A stretch of DNA of 47,396 bases from an uncultured Granulosicoccaceae bacterium (GCA_937922945.1 CAKZUP010000084.1:1-47396); one strand, 5' to 3'; counted from the stretch's first letter, positions 25,165 through 34,888 are shown. Program-made: numbers and translations. Notes: generated by a model not told the origin, from the letters alone.

Positions 25165-26053
25165 GAGTACTGGATTGATGATCGATATTTCAAACGTACG
25201 GGCAATTGATATTCATACTCACGCTGAAGAGCCGTGCGGTTGCCATCAAGACGATGGCTATGATGATTTACAATCAACGATGGCCAGCTATTTCAAAGCT
25301 CCCTGGAAACACCCGCCAACTATCGAAGAAACTGCCGCACATTATCGGGAAAAAAATATAGCAGCGGTGATCTTCCCGGTAGATGCTGAACGAGAAACGG
25401 GCTATCGCCGGTACTCTAACGATGAAGTGGCGGAATTGGTGGCCAGGAATGCCGATGTGCTTATTCAATTTGCATCGATCGACCCCTGGAAAGGTAAAAT
25501 GGGCGTGCGTGAAGCGCGACGATTGATACGCGAATACAATGTGAAGGGTTTTAAGTTTCACCCGACTATGCAAGGTTTTTTCGCCAACGACAGAATGGCA
25601 TACCCGCTCTATGAGGTGTTGCAGGAAGAGGGGTGTATTGCATTATTCCACACGGGCCAAACTGGTGTTGGGTCCGGAATGCCTGGTGGTAACGGCATGC
25701 GACTGAAATACTCCAACCCGATGTACATGGACGATGTGGCCGTCGATTTTCCAGATCTTAAAATTGTGCTGGCTCACCCGTCTTTTCCATGGCAGGAAGA
25801 AGCGTTGGCGGTTGCCCAACATAAACCCAATGTTTACATTGATCTTTCCGGCTGGTCGCCTAAATATTTTCCGCCTATATTGGTACGGTATTGCAATTCC
25901 ATTTTGCGTAAAAAGGTGCTATTCGGATCTGACTGGCCGATGATTACGCCAGAGCGCTGGTTAAGTGACTTTGAGAATATTGATATTAAAGATTCACTTC
26001 GTGAAGACATAACTAAAAACAATGCAGCACGACTATTAGGGCTAATGGATTAA
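25157..26053 (+). CDS. Amidohydrolase-family metal enzyme, possible aryl beta-ketoacyl-CoA hydrolase (CouO-like)
   Basis: TIM-barrel hydrolase of the ACMSD/amidohydrolase_2 type, 298 residues. Metal ligands: H20 and H22 in DIHTHAE, a barrel histidine in GFKFHPTM, IALFHTGQTG, VLAHPSFPW, and the late Asp in LFGSDWP. Rhodococcus CouO, an amidohydrolase, cleaves 4-hydroxyphenyl-beta-ketoacyl-CoA; the same gene neighbourhood here suggests the same reaction, giving an aromatic acid and acetyl-CoA. A decarboxylase of the resorcylate type is the alternative. The start overlaps marR by 8 bases; an ATG at 25178 is possible. The stop overlaps the next ATG by one base. Confidence 0.8.
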   Translation: MNKSTGLMIDISNVRAIDIHTHAEEPCGCHQDDGYDDLQSTMASYFKAPWKHPPTIEETAAHYREKNIAAVIFPVDAERETGYRRYSNDEVAELVARNADVLIQFASIDPWKGKMGVREARRLIREYNVKGFKFHPTMQGFFANDRMAYPLYEVLQEEGCIALFHTGQTGVGSGMPGGNGMRLKYSNPMYMDDVAVDFPDLKIVLAHPSFPWQEEALAVAQHKPNVYIDLSGWSPKYFPPILVRYCNSILRKKVLFGSDWPMITPERWLSDFENIDIKDSLREDITKNNAARLLGLMD

Positions 26054-27639
26054 TGACGCCTTTTGTTGCACCGGTCGATGATATTCTTTTTTCGCTGAAC
26101 ACCGTTGCGGACGCTCACAGTTTGCCCTATTGGGATGCTGAGCTGAGTGAGCAGATTCTTAGACACTTCGCTGCTTTTGCCGAACATGAAATTGCACCGC
26201 TGAATGCGTCCGGTGATATTCAGGGTTGTAATCTGGAATCGGGCGTCGTGCGAATGCCAGATGGGTTTGCCGATGTCTATCGTCAATTGGCCGAAGGTGG
26301 TTGGCAAGGGTTAACCGCACCAGAATCTTTTGGTGGAATGGGGCAAAACGCGCTGGTGGCAGCTGCTGTGTCTGAAGTTTTTTCCGGTGCTAACCATTCA
26401 ATGCAAATGGTGTGTAATCTTGTACCCGGTGCGATATCAACGCTTTTGCGCTATGGCGATCAAGCGCAACAGCAACGCTGGATTCCAAGACTGGCCTCGG
26501 GCGATGCTTTGTCTACCATGTGCCTTACTGAACCGGATGCCGGTTCAGATTTAGCCCGCATCCGAACTATCGCCAAACAAAGTGGCTCCGATTCAAAAGA
26601 TAGCGATAGATGGCGTGTAACCGGTGAGAAAATATTCATATCCGGAGGAGACCAGAATCTATCAGAAGATATATTGCATCTTGTTCTTGCGCGCAGTGCA
26701 GGTGATGGAAGCGGTGGGCGCGAAGGAATAAACGGCTTATCGCTTTTTTTGTGCAGTAAGTCTGAAGCGGGTGAGTCTATACGGGTTACGCGTATTGAAC
26801 AAAAACTAGGGTTGCATGCCTCACCAACTTGCCACATGGTTTTTGATGACGCCCCAGCTCAGCTGTTGGGGGAAGAGGGAGCTGGCTTAAAGGCGATGTT
26901 TACGCTAATGAACCATGCACGCCTCGATGTTGCGTTGCAGGGAGTGGCGCATGCAGCACGTGCGCATGCTATCTCGTCAAACTATGCTGCGCAACGCGCG
27001 CAAGGTCGCAAGCCAGATGGTAGTAGCGCTATGCTGTCGGAGCATGCAGATGTGCGCCGTATGCTTGATGAACAAAAAACGCTGGCCATGGGAGCACGCG
27101 CCATGGCCCACATTGCTTTAGTGGAACTGGAGCGGGGTGAGCAGCCCGCGCTGGTCGAATTCCTGACGCCGTTGTGTAAAGTGTTTTGCTCTGAAGCGGG
27201 CATTCGATGTGCAGATTTAGGCATTCAAGTGTTGGGTGGGTATGGTTATCTGCAGGAGTACCATATTGCTCAAACATGGAGAGATGCCCGAATTACGGCT
27301 ATTTATGAAGGTGCCAATGGCATACATGAGTTGGCAGTGTCAACGCGCGGTTTGCGAACGCAAGGTGGTGCGGGGGCAGATGCCTTCGATTCGCTTATCG
27401 TTTCGCTTATTGGTTCGCGGGCACCTGAGAATCAGGAAGTGCAATCACTTTTAACCGTTTGGCGTGCATCGCGTCAAAACATGTTATCGATAGACGATCC
27501 CACCACCGGCTCGCATGCGTTTGCGCAATTAAGTTGCGAATTGTTTTTTCGAGCTGTTTGGTCGCGAATCGCCTTTACAGCTGAAGACACCGAACTATCC
27601 AGACTCTACAGTACGGTGCTTGTGCGGCGCACACATTAA
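26053..27639 (+). CDS. Acyl-CoA dehydrogenase, arylpropionyl-CoA candidate
   Basis: FAD-dependent, 528 residues, with a C-terminal extension of about 120 residues beyond the common fold. TEPDAGSDL and WRVTGEKIFISGGDQ are the substrate and FAD motifs; TAIYEGANGIHELAVSTRG contains the catalytic Glu. TAATG couples it to the amidohydrolase gene by one overlapping base. In this operon it would desaturate a 3-arylpropionyl-CoA to the cinnamoyl-CoA, giving entry for saturated phenylpropanoids (inference). A fatty acyl-CoA role cannot be excluded. Confidence 0.88.
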   Translation: MTPFVAPVDDILFSLNTVADAHSLPYWDAELSEQILRHFAAFAEHEIAPLNASGDIQGCNLESGVVRMPDGFADVYRQLAEGGWQGLTAPESFGGMGQNALVAAAVSEVFSGANHSMQMVCNLVPGAISTLLRYGDQAQQQRWIPRLASGDALSTMCLTEPDAGSDLARIRTIAKQSGSDSKDSDRWRVTGEKIFISGGDQNLSEDILHLVLARSAGDGSGGREGINGLSLFLCSKSEAGESIRVTRIEQKLGLHASPTCHMVFDDAPAQLLGEEGAGLKAMFTLMNHARLDVALQGVAHAARAHAISSNYAAQRAQGRKPDGSSAMLSEHADVRRMLDEQKTLAMGARAMAHIALVELERGEQPALVEFLTPLCKVFCSEAGIRCADLGIQVLGGYGYLQEYHIAQTWRDARITAIYEGANGIHELAVSTRGLRTQGGAGADAFDSLIVSLIGSRAPENQEVQSLLTVWRASRQNMLSIDDPTTGSHAFAQLSCELFFRAVWSRIAFTAEDTELSRLYSTVLVRRTH

Positions 27640-27650
27640 GGGGTCAGGCC

Positions 27651-29513
27651 ATGCAGTATCATTTGCAAGGGTTTCGATCAGGTGATCCAGCTGTACAACC
27701 TGAAATTGAAAAAAGCCGTGAAAATCCGAGTCTGGTGGATGTGCTCATTGTGGGTTGCGGTCCTGCCGGGCTAACTCTTGCGACACAACTATCGGCGTTT
27801 CCAACCATCCACACTCGTATTATTGAAAAGAAGTCTGGCCCACTCACGGTTGGTCAGGCGGATGGTGTGGCCTGTCGCTCAATGGAAATGTTCGAAGCCT
27901 TTGGTTTTGCCGATGCTGTAAAAAAAGAATCCTACTGGGTTAATGAGGTTGTTTTCTGGCGACAAAACAGCGAAAAAGCGCTGGCCAGAGTAGACCGAAT
28001 TCAGGATGTTGAAGACGGTCTTTCCGAGATGCCGCATACCATTCTTAATCAGGCACGAATTCATGATTTTTATTTGCAGGCTATGCACAACTCAGCCAGA
28101 CGCCTATCACCTGACTATGGCAGGACGCTAGTGAGTCTGAACCGTGACGATAGCAGCGACCACCCGTTAACAGCAAACTTTGAACTCGCTGGTGGCGGTG
28201 AGGAAATTATTCGTGCTAAGTATGTCGTCGGCTGTGATGGTGCCAGAAGTAAGGTACGACAAACGCTTGGCTATGAGTTAAAAGGCGAAGCCGCTCGCCA
28301 GCTTTGGGGGGTGATGGATGCATTGGTGGTAACAGACTTTCCAGATATTCGCCTGAAAGCGGCAATTCAAACCGATACACAAGGTAGCCTGTTGATTATC
28401 CCCCGAGAAGGTGGATACATGGTGCGGTTGTATATTGAAATGGATCAGCTTGGTGACAACGAAAGAGCATCTGATCGACAGCTGACTGCCGATCAACTCA
28501 TTGCAAAAGCGCAGCGAATATTTTCTCCGTACCAACTTGAGTTCAAAGAAATTGTATGGTGGTCTGCCTATGAGATAGGCCAGAGAGTGTGCGATAAGTT
28601 TGATGATTCGGATATACCTTCGGGCAACAGAGCCGCTCGAATTTTTATTGCAGGCGATGCTTGTCATACTCACAGCCCGAAAGCGGGTCAGGGCATGAAT
28701 GTATCCATGGCGGATGCGTTTAATCTGGGGTGGAAACTTGCGGCCGTGCTGCGTGGTGAAGCACACAGTAAGCTGTTGCAAACTTACTCAGATGAGCGAC
28801 AAAGCAAGGCGCAGGAACTCATTGAGTTTGATCGTGTGCTCGCCAAACTATTCAGTGCAAAACCAACGACTGCAGCGGAAACCGAACAGTTTCAACGCTA
28901 CTTTAAAAAGCATGGTCGGTACACTGCCGGTGTTGAGACGTGTTATGACGCATCGATTATTACCGCGACCTCTGAATATCAAGCTTTGGCTGAAGGTTAT
29001 CCTATTGGCAAACGATTTCAGTCGGCACCGGTTATTCGCTTGGCAGATGCAAAACCCATGGAATTGGCGCACGTGATAAAAGCCGATGGACGATGGCGGC
29101 TTATGCTATTCGCGCCGGCAAACGATGCCGCGAAAACTGACGGTGCAATTGAACAATTTTGTCATTATTGGGAATCTAACCCGGCAAGCCCGTTGGTTTG
29201 TTACACACCAGACGATAACGATATAGATTCAGTTATTGATGTGCGAGTTGTGTTTCAGCAGAGTCATCGGGACATAGCGATTGAGCATCTGCCTCGGCTA
29301 CTAACACCTGCAAAGGGCCGCTACGGACTCAAAGACTATGAGAAGGTTTTTTGTGCAAACTTGTCATCTGGATACGATATTTTCGAACATCGAGGCATCA
29401 GCCGCGAGCAAGGGGCAGCCGTGTTGGTGCGCCCCGACCAGTTCGTGGCGCATGTTGTACCTGTAGATAAACCTGAGTTATTGGGAGTTTTCTTTGCAAA
29501 TTTTCAGCGATGA
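27651..29513 (+). CDS. mobA: 3-hydroxybenzoate 4-monooxygenase (MobA-like) flavoprotein
   Basis: 620 residues. The N-terminus (QYHLQGFRSGDPAVQP), VLIVGCGPAGLTLATQL (GxGxxG at 35-40) and the GQADGVACRSMEMFEAFGFAD segment closely resemble MobA of Comamonas testosteroni as I recall it. VGCDGARSKVR is the DG motif and IFIAGDACHTHSPKAGQGMN the GD motif; a thioredoxin-like phenol-hydroxylase C-terminal domain ends with VVPVDKPELLGVFF. It hydroxylates 3-hydroxybenzoate to protocatechuate using NADPH and O2. AAGGGG lies before the ATG, 11 bases after the acyl-CoA dehydrogenase. No protocatechuate dioxygenase is in the window. Confidence 0.83.
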   Translation: MQYHLQGFRSGDPAVQPEIEKSRENPSLVDVLIVGCGPAGLTLATQLSAFPTIHTRIIEKKSGPLTVGQADGVACRSMEMFEAFGFADAVKKESYWVNEVVFWRQNSEKALARVDRIQDVEDGLSEMPHTILNQARIHDFYLQAMHNSARRLSPDYGRTLVSLNRDDSSDHPLTANFELAGGGEEIIRAKYVVGCDGARSKVRQTLGYELKGEAARQLWGVMDALVVTDFPDIRLKAAIQTDTQGSLLIIPREGGYMVRLYIEMDQLGDNERASDRQLTADQLIAKAQRIFSPYQLEFKEIVWWSAYEIGQRVCDKFDDSDIPSGNRAARIFIAGDACHTHSPKAGQGMNVSMADAFNLGWKLAAVLRGEAHSKLLQTYSDERQSKAQELIEFDRVLAKLFSAKPTTAAETEQFQRYFKKHGRYTAGVETCYDASIITATSEYQALAEGYPIGKRFQSAPVIRLADAKPMELAHVIKADGRWRLMLFAPANDAAKTDGAIEQFCHYWESNPASPLVCYTPDDNDIDSVIDVRVVFQQSHRDIAIEHLPRLLTPAKGRYGLKDYEKVFCANLSSGYDIFEHRGISREQGAAVLVRPDQFVAHVVPVDKPELLGVFFANFQR

Positions 29514-29588
29514 CAATCGTTGCAAACCATAATCCCGGAAATCGACTTCGCAGATAAACGGTGAGACTTTTGTCATTCAGGACGCATT

Positions 29589-30767
29589 ATGAGTAGCATA
29601 AAATCAGTCAGCATTACCGAGTTTGAGTTCGACACGCCAAACATCGGACTTGAAACACCTGCTGCGGGTGTGGGAAATATGTCTTACGTGCGTGGAAGCT
29701 CATTCAACGCGAAACGTTTTGCCGTAAAAATCACGACAGACGACGGTGCAAGTGGTGAATATGTTACGAACTGGGTCAGCACGTCTTCAAGCCTGGGGCA
29801 GGCATCGATGCTTGCGCCGTCGATGCTGGGTAGAAACCCGGAACATCGCGAAGCCATCTATGATGCGTTAAAGCGTGAAGCGCGGGCTTACGATCATATG
29901 GGGCACGGTATGCTCGATATAGCGCTTTGGGATTTGGTCGCTAAAATGCACAATACGTCTGTCAAGTCGATGCTTGGCGGTTTTCGAGATACCTTGCCAA
30001 CATATGCCAGCACCTATCATGGTCAGGAATCTCCTGGTGGGTTGTGTACGCCGGAGGCCTACGCCGACTATGCCGAGCAGTGCGTGGCTACGGGATTTCA
30101 TGGTATTAAAATCCATGGCTGGATGAGCGGTGATGTAAAACGGGAAATTACCAACTTACACGGCGTGCGAAATCGGGTAGGAGACGATTGGCGAATTATG
30201 CTCGACCCAGCCTGTACTTTAAGGAATTGGAACGATGCGTTAGCAGTGGGTCGCGCGTGCGACGACATCAATTGCTTTTGGTATGAAGACCCGTACATGG
30301 ATTCCAGTGTCAGCTCGTTTGGCCATCAACGATTGCGTGAGCGATTATCCACACCACTATTAATCAGCGAGCATGTCAGAGGCCTGGAGCAGAAAGCATC
30401 GTTTATGCTCAACGGTGGATGCGACATGATCCATGCCGACCCTGAATACGATATGGGCATTACCGGAGTCATGAAGATTGCCCATTTTTGCGAAGCGGTT
30501 GGGCTGGACTTGCAATTGCATGCGGCAGGCCCGGCACACCGGGTTTGTATGTCTGCCATGAGAAACACCCATATGTACGAAATGGCGTTGGTAGGTCCTG
30601 ACATGCCTAACATAATTGCACCGGTATATATCTGTGGGTATTCTGATCAACCAACCGAGCTGCCAGCTAATGGTTGTGTGCCGGTACCTGAGCTAACAGG
30701 GCTAGGTGTCAGGTACGATTGGGATTTTATCGAGGCTCATAAAACGCAACAAATACTTGTTGAGTAG
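29589..30767 (+). CDS. Enolase-superfamily enzyme (mandelate racemase/dehydratase type)
   Basis: 392 residues. The barrel catalytic lysine and histidine are in GIKIHGW (K-x-H in place of the more common K-x-K), metal ligands D in IMLDPAC, E in FWYEDPY and E in LLISEHVRG, and a later LHAAGPAHRVC loop. It abstracts the proton alpha to a carboxylate, as in acid-sugar dehydratases or racemases. It is 75 bases after mobA on the same strand, so it may be the last gene of the aromatic operon or independent; no operator copy is seen in the gap. It is convergent with the deacetylase, 18 bases apart. Confidence 0.85.
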   Translation: MSSIKSVSITEFEFDTPNIGLETPAAGVGNMSYVRGSSFNAKRFAVKITTDDGASGEYVTNWVSTSSSLGQASMLAPSMLGRNPEHREAIYDALKREARAYDHMGHGMLDIALWDLVAKMHNTSVKSMLGGFRDTLPTYASTYHGQESPGGLCTPEAYADYAEQCVATGFHGIKIHGWMSGDVKREITNLHGVRNRVGDDWRIMLDPACTLRNWNDALAVGRACDDINCFWYEDPYMDSSVSSFGHQRLRERLSTPLLISEHVRGLEQKASFMLNGGCDMIHADPEYDMGITGVMKIAHFCEAVGLDLQLHAAGPAHRVCMSAMRNTHMYEMALVGPDMPNIIAPVYICGYSDQPTELPANGCVPVPELTGLGVRYDWDFIEAHKTQQILVE

Positions 30768-30785
30768 CATTATTTCAGGCTGTGC

Positions 30786-31658
30786 TTATTTAGATGCTGA
30801 AAGGTAGTGCTCGGCGTAGCAATTTTTTATGGTTTTAAATTGAAAATCGCTCAGAAGCCTGCGCGTTTTTTCAGCACTGGTGTGCAAATTGAGATAGTGC
30901 GTGAACTTTGGAAATGCTCTGGGAAATTCAACTTTTGGGTGGTCGGGGTCGTACTCCCATGGGTGCATGTAAAATACTAACCCGAGCCTTTCTTTTTCAA
31001 GGCATCTTACCAGTAGCTTAGTTAATGCATATGGGTAAAGTCGGAAATAGCCGCCACCACTCATCGGTATATTACGGGCCATTCGCATGGCGGGGTTTGG
31101 CAATCGAACGGTACTAAGGGGTATTTCAAAAAGACGATTACCATCTTGCGTTGTTATCCAACCGGGCTTTCTCTGGGCACCTTTCACACCATACCGATAA
31201 TTTTTTACCGGGAAAAGACTCGAATCGTATTTGAATCCTTCTTCCAGCAGTATATCCAATGCCCACAAGGAGGCATTGGTTATGGAAAAAAAGGGTGCTC
31301 GGTAACCATCGATTGGTTGACCGCAAATATCCTCTAATATGACTTTGCTTTTTCGTAGTTCAGTTCTGAATTCGTCGGGTGTTTGTTGGTAAACAAACCG
31401 ATGGGAATACCCGTGGCTGGCAATGTCGTGCCCTGAATCAGACAGTTGTCGGATAAGCTCGGGTGTTTTTTCCGCTTGATACCCAAGAACGAAGAACGTG
31501 GCTTTCGTGTTCGACTCTTGCAATAAGTCGAGCAGGGGATCCAAACCATTACGAATTCTGGGAACAAAAGCATCCCATTGATCTATATCAATCTCAATGC
31601 CCTGGTACCAGTCTTCTAAATCGACGCTGAAAACGTGAGACGTTTGGCTTTTATTCAT
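30786..31658 (-). CDS. Polysaccharide deacetylase (XrtA/PEP-CTERM-system type, NodB fold)
   Basis: Removes N-acetyl groups from a polysaccharide, probably at the envelope. 290 residues. NodB motifs: HVFSVDLEDWYQG (D13-D16) for the catalytic Asp, SHGYSH with H82 and H86 for metal binding, DGYRAPFFSI, and FYMHPWEYDPDHP as the last motif. This arrangement matches the deacetylase subfamily found in exosortase A/EPS loci. No signal peptide is evident. ATG overlaps the stop of the upstream transferase by 8 bases, and three genes form one operon. Confidence 0.87.
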   Translation of the reverse strand: MNKSQTSHVFSVDLEDWYQGIEIDIDQWDAFVPRIRNGLDPLLDLLQESNTKATFFVLGYQAEKTPELIRQLSDSGHDIASHGYSHRFVYQQTPDEFRTELRKSKVILEDICGQPIDGYRAPFFSITNASLWALDILLEEGFKYDSSLFPVKNYRYGVKGAQRKPGWITTQDGNRLFEIPLSTVRLPNPAMRMARNIPMSGGGYFRLYPYALTKLLVRCLEKERLGLVFYMHPWEYDPDHPKVEFPRAFPKFTHYLNLHTSAEKTRRLLSDFQFKTIKNCYAEHYLSASK

Positions 31659-32826
31659 ATTGTTGGGTTTTGTTTTTTCTTACCGCAACACCAGCAGGTG
31701 CGGACGTCGTGTTAGTCAGCCAGCCAATGCCTGCAGATACTGCCGCTATGAATGCGCAAAGCGGCCCTAACCAAACGGTTGCTGGTTGAAAATATATAAG
31801 GCAGGCCAGCAACGATGCGATGCCCGCTACCAAGTAAAGTATAGCGACGCTTGTTGTTTGACTAAAACCGATACAAACCAACCGGTGGGATAGGTGATCT
31901 TTGCCGCCAACAGACACTGGCTGTTGGCGCAAACGTCGCGTAATCATGACCATTAATGTGTCGCAGATGGGAACGGTGCAAATCACCACAGCCAACAACC
32001 AACCACGAACATACAGCAGTATTGCGTGCGAGCCTGAATAGGTTAAGGGGGCTGGTAAGCTTGAATGGCTGTTAGGGGACGATTGCATAGACGCTTTGAA
32101 ATAAACAGACGCCACGACAATCGCACCAGTTGCAACAACGAATCCTATCCAGAGAGAACCTGCATCCCCCATAAACAGTTTTGCCGGGTGTCGATTCAGC
32201 ACCAGGAAGCCTGCCAGTGACGCGCCGAGAATGTAATACATAAGGCTCACCGCGCCAGCGTCGATTGAATGGTTGGTTAAAAAAGCTACTGTTATACAAG
32301 CAATGAAGGCAATACCACCAGACAGGCCATCCATGTTGTCTAATAAGTTTATGGCATTGATAATGCCGATTATCCAGACAACACATATAAACACATGTGC
32401 CATTGAAAGCAGGTGACCTTCTGCTATAGCGAGAACCGGTTGTGCAACAGCGTACGTTATCGCGTCGGTGCCTTCATTGTTGAGGGCAAGGAGCGTAAAA
32501 AATAAAAGGCTGGAGAGTAGCTGTGCTGCAAGCTTGGGTTTTGGGCTCACGAATTTGATGTCGTCGTAGGTACCCAATACAACCAACAGTAGCGTTGATG
32601 CCAGTACCGCGCTAACAACAGGAACCCACGCGCATATACTAATGGCAGTTAAAGCAAACGCGATATAAATTGGGATACCACCCAAGCCCGGTGTTGCTTG
32701 TTGATGCCAACGGTCTTCCGTCGGCGCCACGTTACCAATATTGCTTAACTTGGAAGACTTTGTTATTAGCCAGCAGCCTGCGATAGACAGACTGAACGCG
32801 ACAAGCAAACCAATCCAGAGCTGCAT
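31651..32826 (-). CDS. MraY/WecA-type undecaprenyl-phosphate glycosyl-1-phosphate transferase
   Basis: Transfers a sugar-1-phosphate to undecaprenyl phosphate to start an envelope glycan. 391 residues with about 10-11 membrane segments. TYDDIKFVSPKPKLAAQLL carries the DD motif; NAINLLDNMDGLSGG is the N-x-x-N-x-x-D-x-x-DG core; GDAGSLWIGF and KDHLSHRLVCIGFS follow, as in WecA/TagO. Start and previous stop overlap in TGATG, showing coupling with the epimerase. WecA-type rather than MraY is favoured because it sits with EPS-like genes. Confidence 0.88.
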   Translation of the reverse strand: MQLWIGLLVAFSLSIAGCWLITKSSKLSNIGNVAPTEDRWHQQATPGLGGIPIYIAFALTAISICAWVPVVSAVLASTLLLVVLGTYDDIKFVSPKPKLAAQLLSSLLFFTLLALNNEGTDAITYAVAQPVLAIAEGHLLSMAHVFICVVWIIGIINAINLLDNMDGLSGGIAFIACITVAFLTNHSIDAGAVSLMYYILGASLAGFLVLNRHPAKLFMGDAGSLWIGFVVATGAIVVASVYFKASMQSSPNSHSSLPAPLTYSGSHAILLYVRGWLLAVVICTVPICDTLMVMITRRLRQQPVSVGGKDHLSHRLVCIGFSQTTSVAILYLVAGIASLLACLIYFQPATVWLGPLCAFIAAVSAGIGWLTNTTSAPAGVAVRKNKTQQYE

Positions 32827-33818
32827 CAGGCCAATGCAGCTCTTCGCTCTACTGGTTGATAGTATTCAATAACGCTATCGATCATATTGTCTAACGAGTA
32901 ACGCGGTTTATAGCCTATCTTTTTGTCTAGTTTTGAACAATCCGGTACTCGTCGTTGCATGTCTTCAAAACCGTTGTTCTTGAACGCTTCTTCGTAAGGA
33001 ATTCTTTGAATCGTGGAGCTCGAATTGGTTCTTTCAATAATTTTTCTTGCCAAATCCATTATTGAAATTTCAATTGAACCGCCAACATTGAATACTTCTC
33101 CTGCTGAATTTTCATTCATGGCGAGACGATAGGTTGCATCCGCTGTATCCGCTATGTGGGTAAATGTTCTTCGCTGTGTGCCTTCACCATGGACCGTTAT
33201 CGGTTCACCGCAGAGCGCTTGATTAACAAAGGTTGGAAGCACCATGCCGTATTGATCGCTTTGTCGTGCGCCTACCGTATTAAAGTAGCGCACGATTGTG
33301 ACTGGTAGGCCGCATTCTCTGTAATGCGCTATGGCAAGAAATTCGTCAATAGCCTTTGAACAGGCGTAGCTCCAACGCGTTTTGGTGGTGTTGCCATAAA
33401 CCAGATCGTCATCTTCTGTGTAGGGTACTTTGGCATTCTTGCCATACACTTCAGATGTTGACGCGACTATTGTCCGCTTGTTCCACTTCCTGGCTTGTTC
33501 TAAAACCATTTCGGTTCCACGGATATTGGTCATCATGGATTCCAGTGGGTTATCGACAATGAGTCGCACACCAACGGCTGCTGCTAAATGAAAAATAATG
33601 TCTGCTTGTTCTACTAAAGGTGCTAAATCTGCTTCGACACTGATGTCGCCGATAACCAATTCAAATTGAGGATGGTTCAGCAAGTGAATAAGATTGTCTC
33701 GATTTCCAGTAGATAAATTATCGAGTGCTACAACATGGTAGCCCTCATAAATTAATCGCTCCGCCAAATGAGAACCGATAAACCCGGCTCCTCCGGTAAT
33801 AAGTGCTAATTTTTTCAT
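32826..33818 (-). CDS. NAD-dependent nucleotide-sugar epimerase/dehydratase
   Basis: Extended SDR, 330 residues: ITGGAGFIGSHLAERL (about 7-22), the ALDNLSTGNRDNL segment that binds the nucleotide sugar, AAAVGVRLIVDNP, ASTSEVYGKN, and YACSKAIDE with the catalytic Tyr and Lys. It resembles UDP-glucose epimerase/UDP-glucuronate decarboxylase types; the exact substrate cannot be told. It supplies a precursor to the transferase and glycan genes that follow on the same operon. Divergent from the glycosyltransferase at 33974. Confidence 0.87.
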   Translation of the reverse strand: MKKLALITGGAGFIGSHLAERLIYEGYHVVALDNLSTGNRDNLIHLLNHPQFELVIGDISVEADLAPLVEQADIIFHLAAAVGVRLIVDNPLESMMTNIRGTEMVLEQARKWNKRTIVASTSEVYGKNAKVPYTEDDDLVYGNTTKTRWSYACSKAIDEFLAIAHYRECGLPVTIVRYFNTVGARQSDQYGMVLPTFVNQALCGEPITVHGEGTQRRTFTHIADTADATYRLAMNENSAGEVFNVGGSIEISIMDLARKIIERTNSSSTIQRIPYEEAFKNNGFEDMQRRVPDCSKLDKKIGYKPRYSLDNMIDSVIEYYQPVERRAALA

Positions 33819-33922
33819 GTTTCAGTTCTTATATAGTTAGCAGGAAAGCCACTAGGTTTGCTACAACGACTCCTGCACGTGAATTATTGTAGTAGGCTAG
33901 GAGAGGCTTAGCGATGTGCTAA

Positions 33923-33942
33923 TAATTAAGTAGCGTTAATTA
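33923..33942. promoter_or_regulatory. 7-bp inverted repeat in a divergent promoter region
   Basis: TAATTAA (33923-33929), spacer GTAGCG, TTAATTA (33936-33942). It lies between the divergent epimerase and glycosyltransferase genes. AT-rich repeats of this size arise by chance. Confidence 0.25.
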
Positions 33943-33973
33943 ACTTGCACTCGTGCTGGATAGTTGACTACAT

Positions 33974-34804
33974 GTGCAGCAGCAATCATCAGATAATAAT
34001 AATTTACACATAGCAGTCAGAATTATGGCAGTGAATCGAGAACACCATACTAAGCTTCAGCGCCGTGATTTACTCGGTTTTTTTACCCATCCGGGCACAA
34101 CAAAAGATTATCTGAGCCGGGTAAGTACGGACATAGAAGCCGGTAATATTTCCACTATCTTCTACCACAATCTTCACACTGTTTATGTTTACCTTAGCTC
34201 CGATGAATTCAGGCAAAGCTATAATGAAAAAACCGTATTGGTCGATGGCATGGTGTTGCTGTTTGTTTACAAATTGGCTGGCTACCGCCTGCCGCGAAAT
34301 TACCGGGTCACCTACGTTGAATTTATCTTTCCTTTGATGGAAATGGCTCGTGACAATGGTTGGCGTGTCTTTCATGTTGGCCAACAAGCAGAGGCTCAAG
34401 ATAAAGCCTTATCCGTTATCAGAGAGAGAGTTCCGGGTATCGAAATTAGTGGACATCATGGCTATTTTGACTTCACCAAAAACTGTGAAGAGACCCAGCG
34501 AGTTATTAAAACCATCAACGACTACTCCACTGATTTACTGCTTGTCGGCTTAGGCTCTCCAAGCCAGGAATTCTGGGTTAATGAGAATCGAAACCAACTC
34601 AATGCAGCGGTGGTTCTGACGTGTGGCTCATGTATGGATTATCTTGCGGGTAAGGTTAAGGCCGCCCCAAGATGGATGAGTCGCATTGGTTTGGAGGCAG
34701 TGTATCGCGTCTATGCCGATCCAAAGCGTTTGGCATATCGCTATCTGGTCGAACCCTTGTTGCTTATTAAAATTATTTTATTAAACCGATTACGTAGAAA
34801 ATAA
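33974..34804 (+). CDS. WecG/TagA/CpsF-family glycosyltransferase
   Basis: 276 residues, or 259 from the ATG at 34025. Family landmarks: LVDGMVLLFVYKLAGYRLP, RVFHVGQQAEAQDKAL, ISGHHGYFDF and LLVGLGSPSQEFWVNEN. The C-terminal basic helix (RLAYRYLVEPLLLIKIILLNRLRRK) probably sits on the membrane, as in TagA. It adds the second sugar (ManNAc-type) to the undecaprenyl-linked first sugar. It pairs functionally with the WecA-type gene at 31651. Confidence 0.87.
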   Translation: MQQQSSDNNNLHIAVRIMAVNREHHTKLQRRDLLGFFTHPGTTKDYLSRVSTDIEAGNISTIFYHNLHTVYVYLSSDEFRQSYNEKTVLVDGMVLLFVYKLAGYRLPRNYRVTYVEFIFPLMEMARDNGWRVFHVGQQAEAQDKALSVIRERVPGIEISGHHGYFDFTKNCEETQRVIKTINDYSTDLLLVGLGSPSQEFWVNENRNQLNAAVVLTCGSCMDYLAGKVKAAPRWMSRIGLEAVYRVYADPKRLAYRYLVEPLLLIKIILLNRLRRK

Positions 34805-34888
34805 CTGTAAACAAGCGTCAGCTTATTTCTGAAGAACTTGTCGACGCTATATCCTTTCTAGCCCTTGTGAAGAACGCCCACACTCTCA

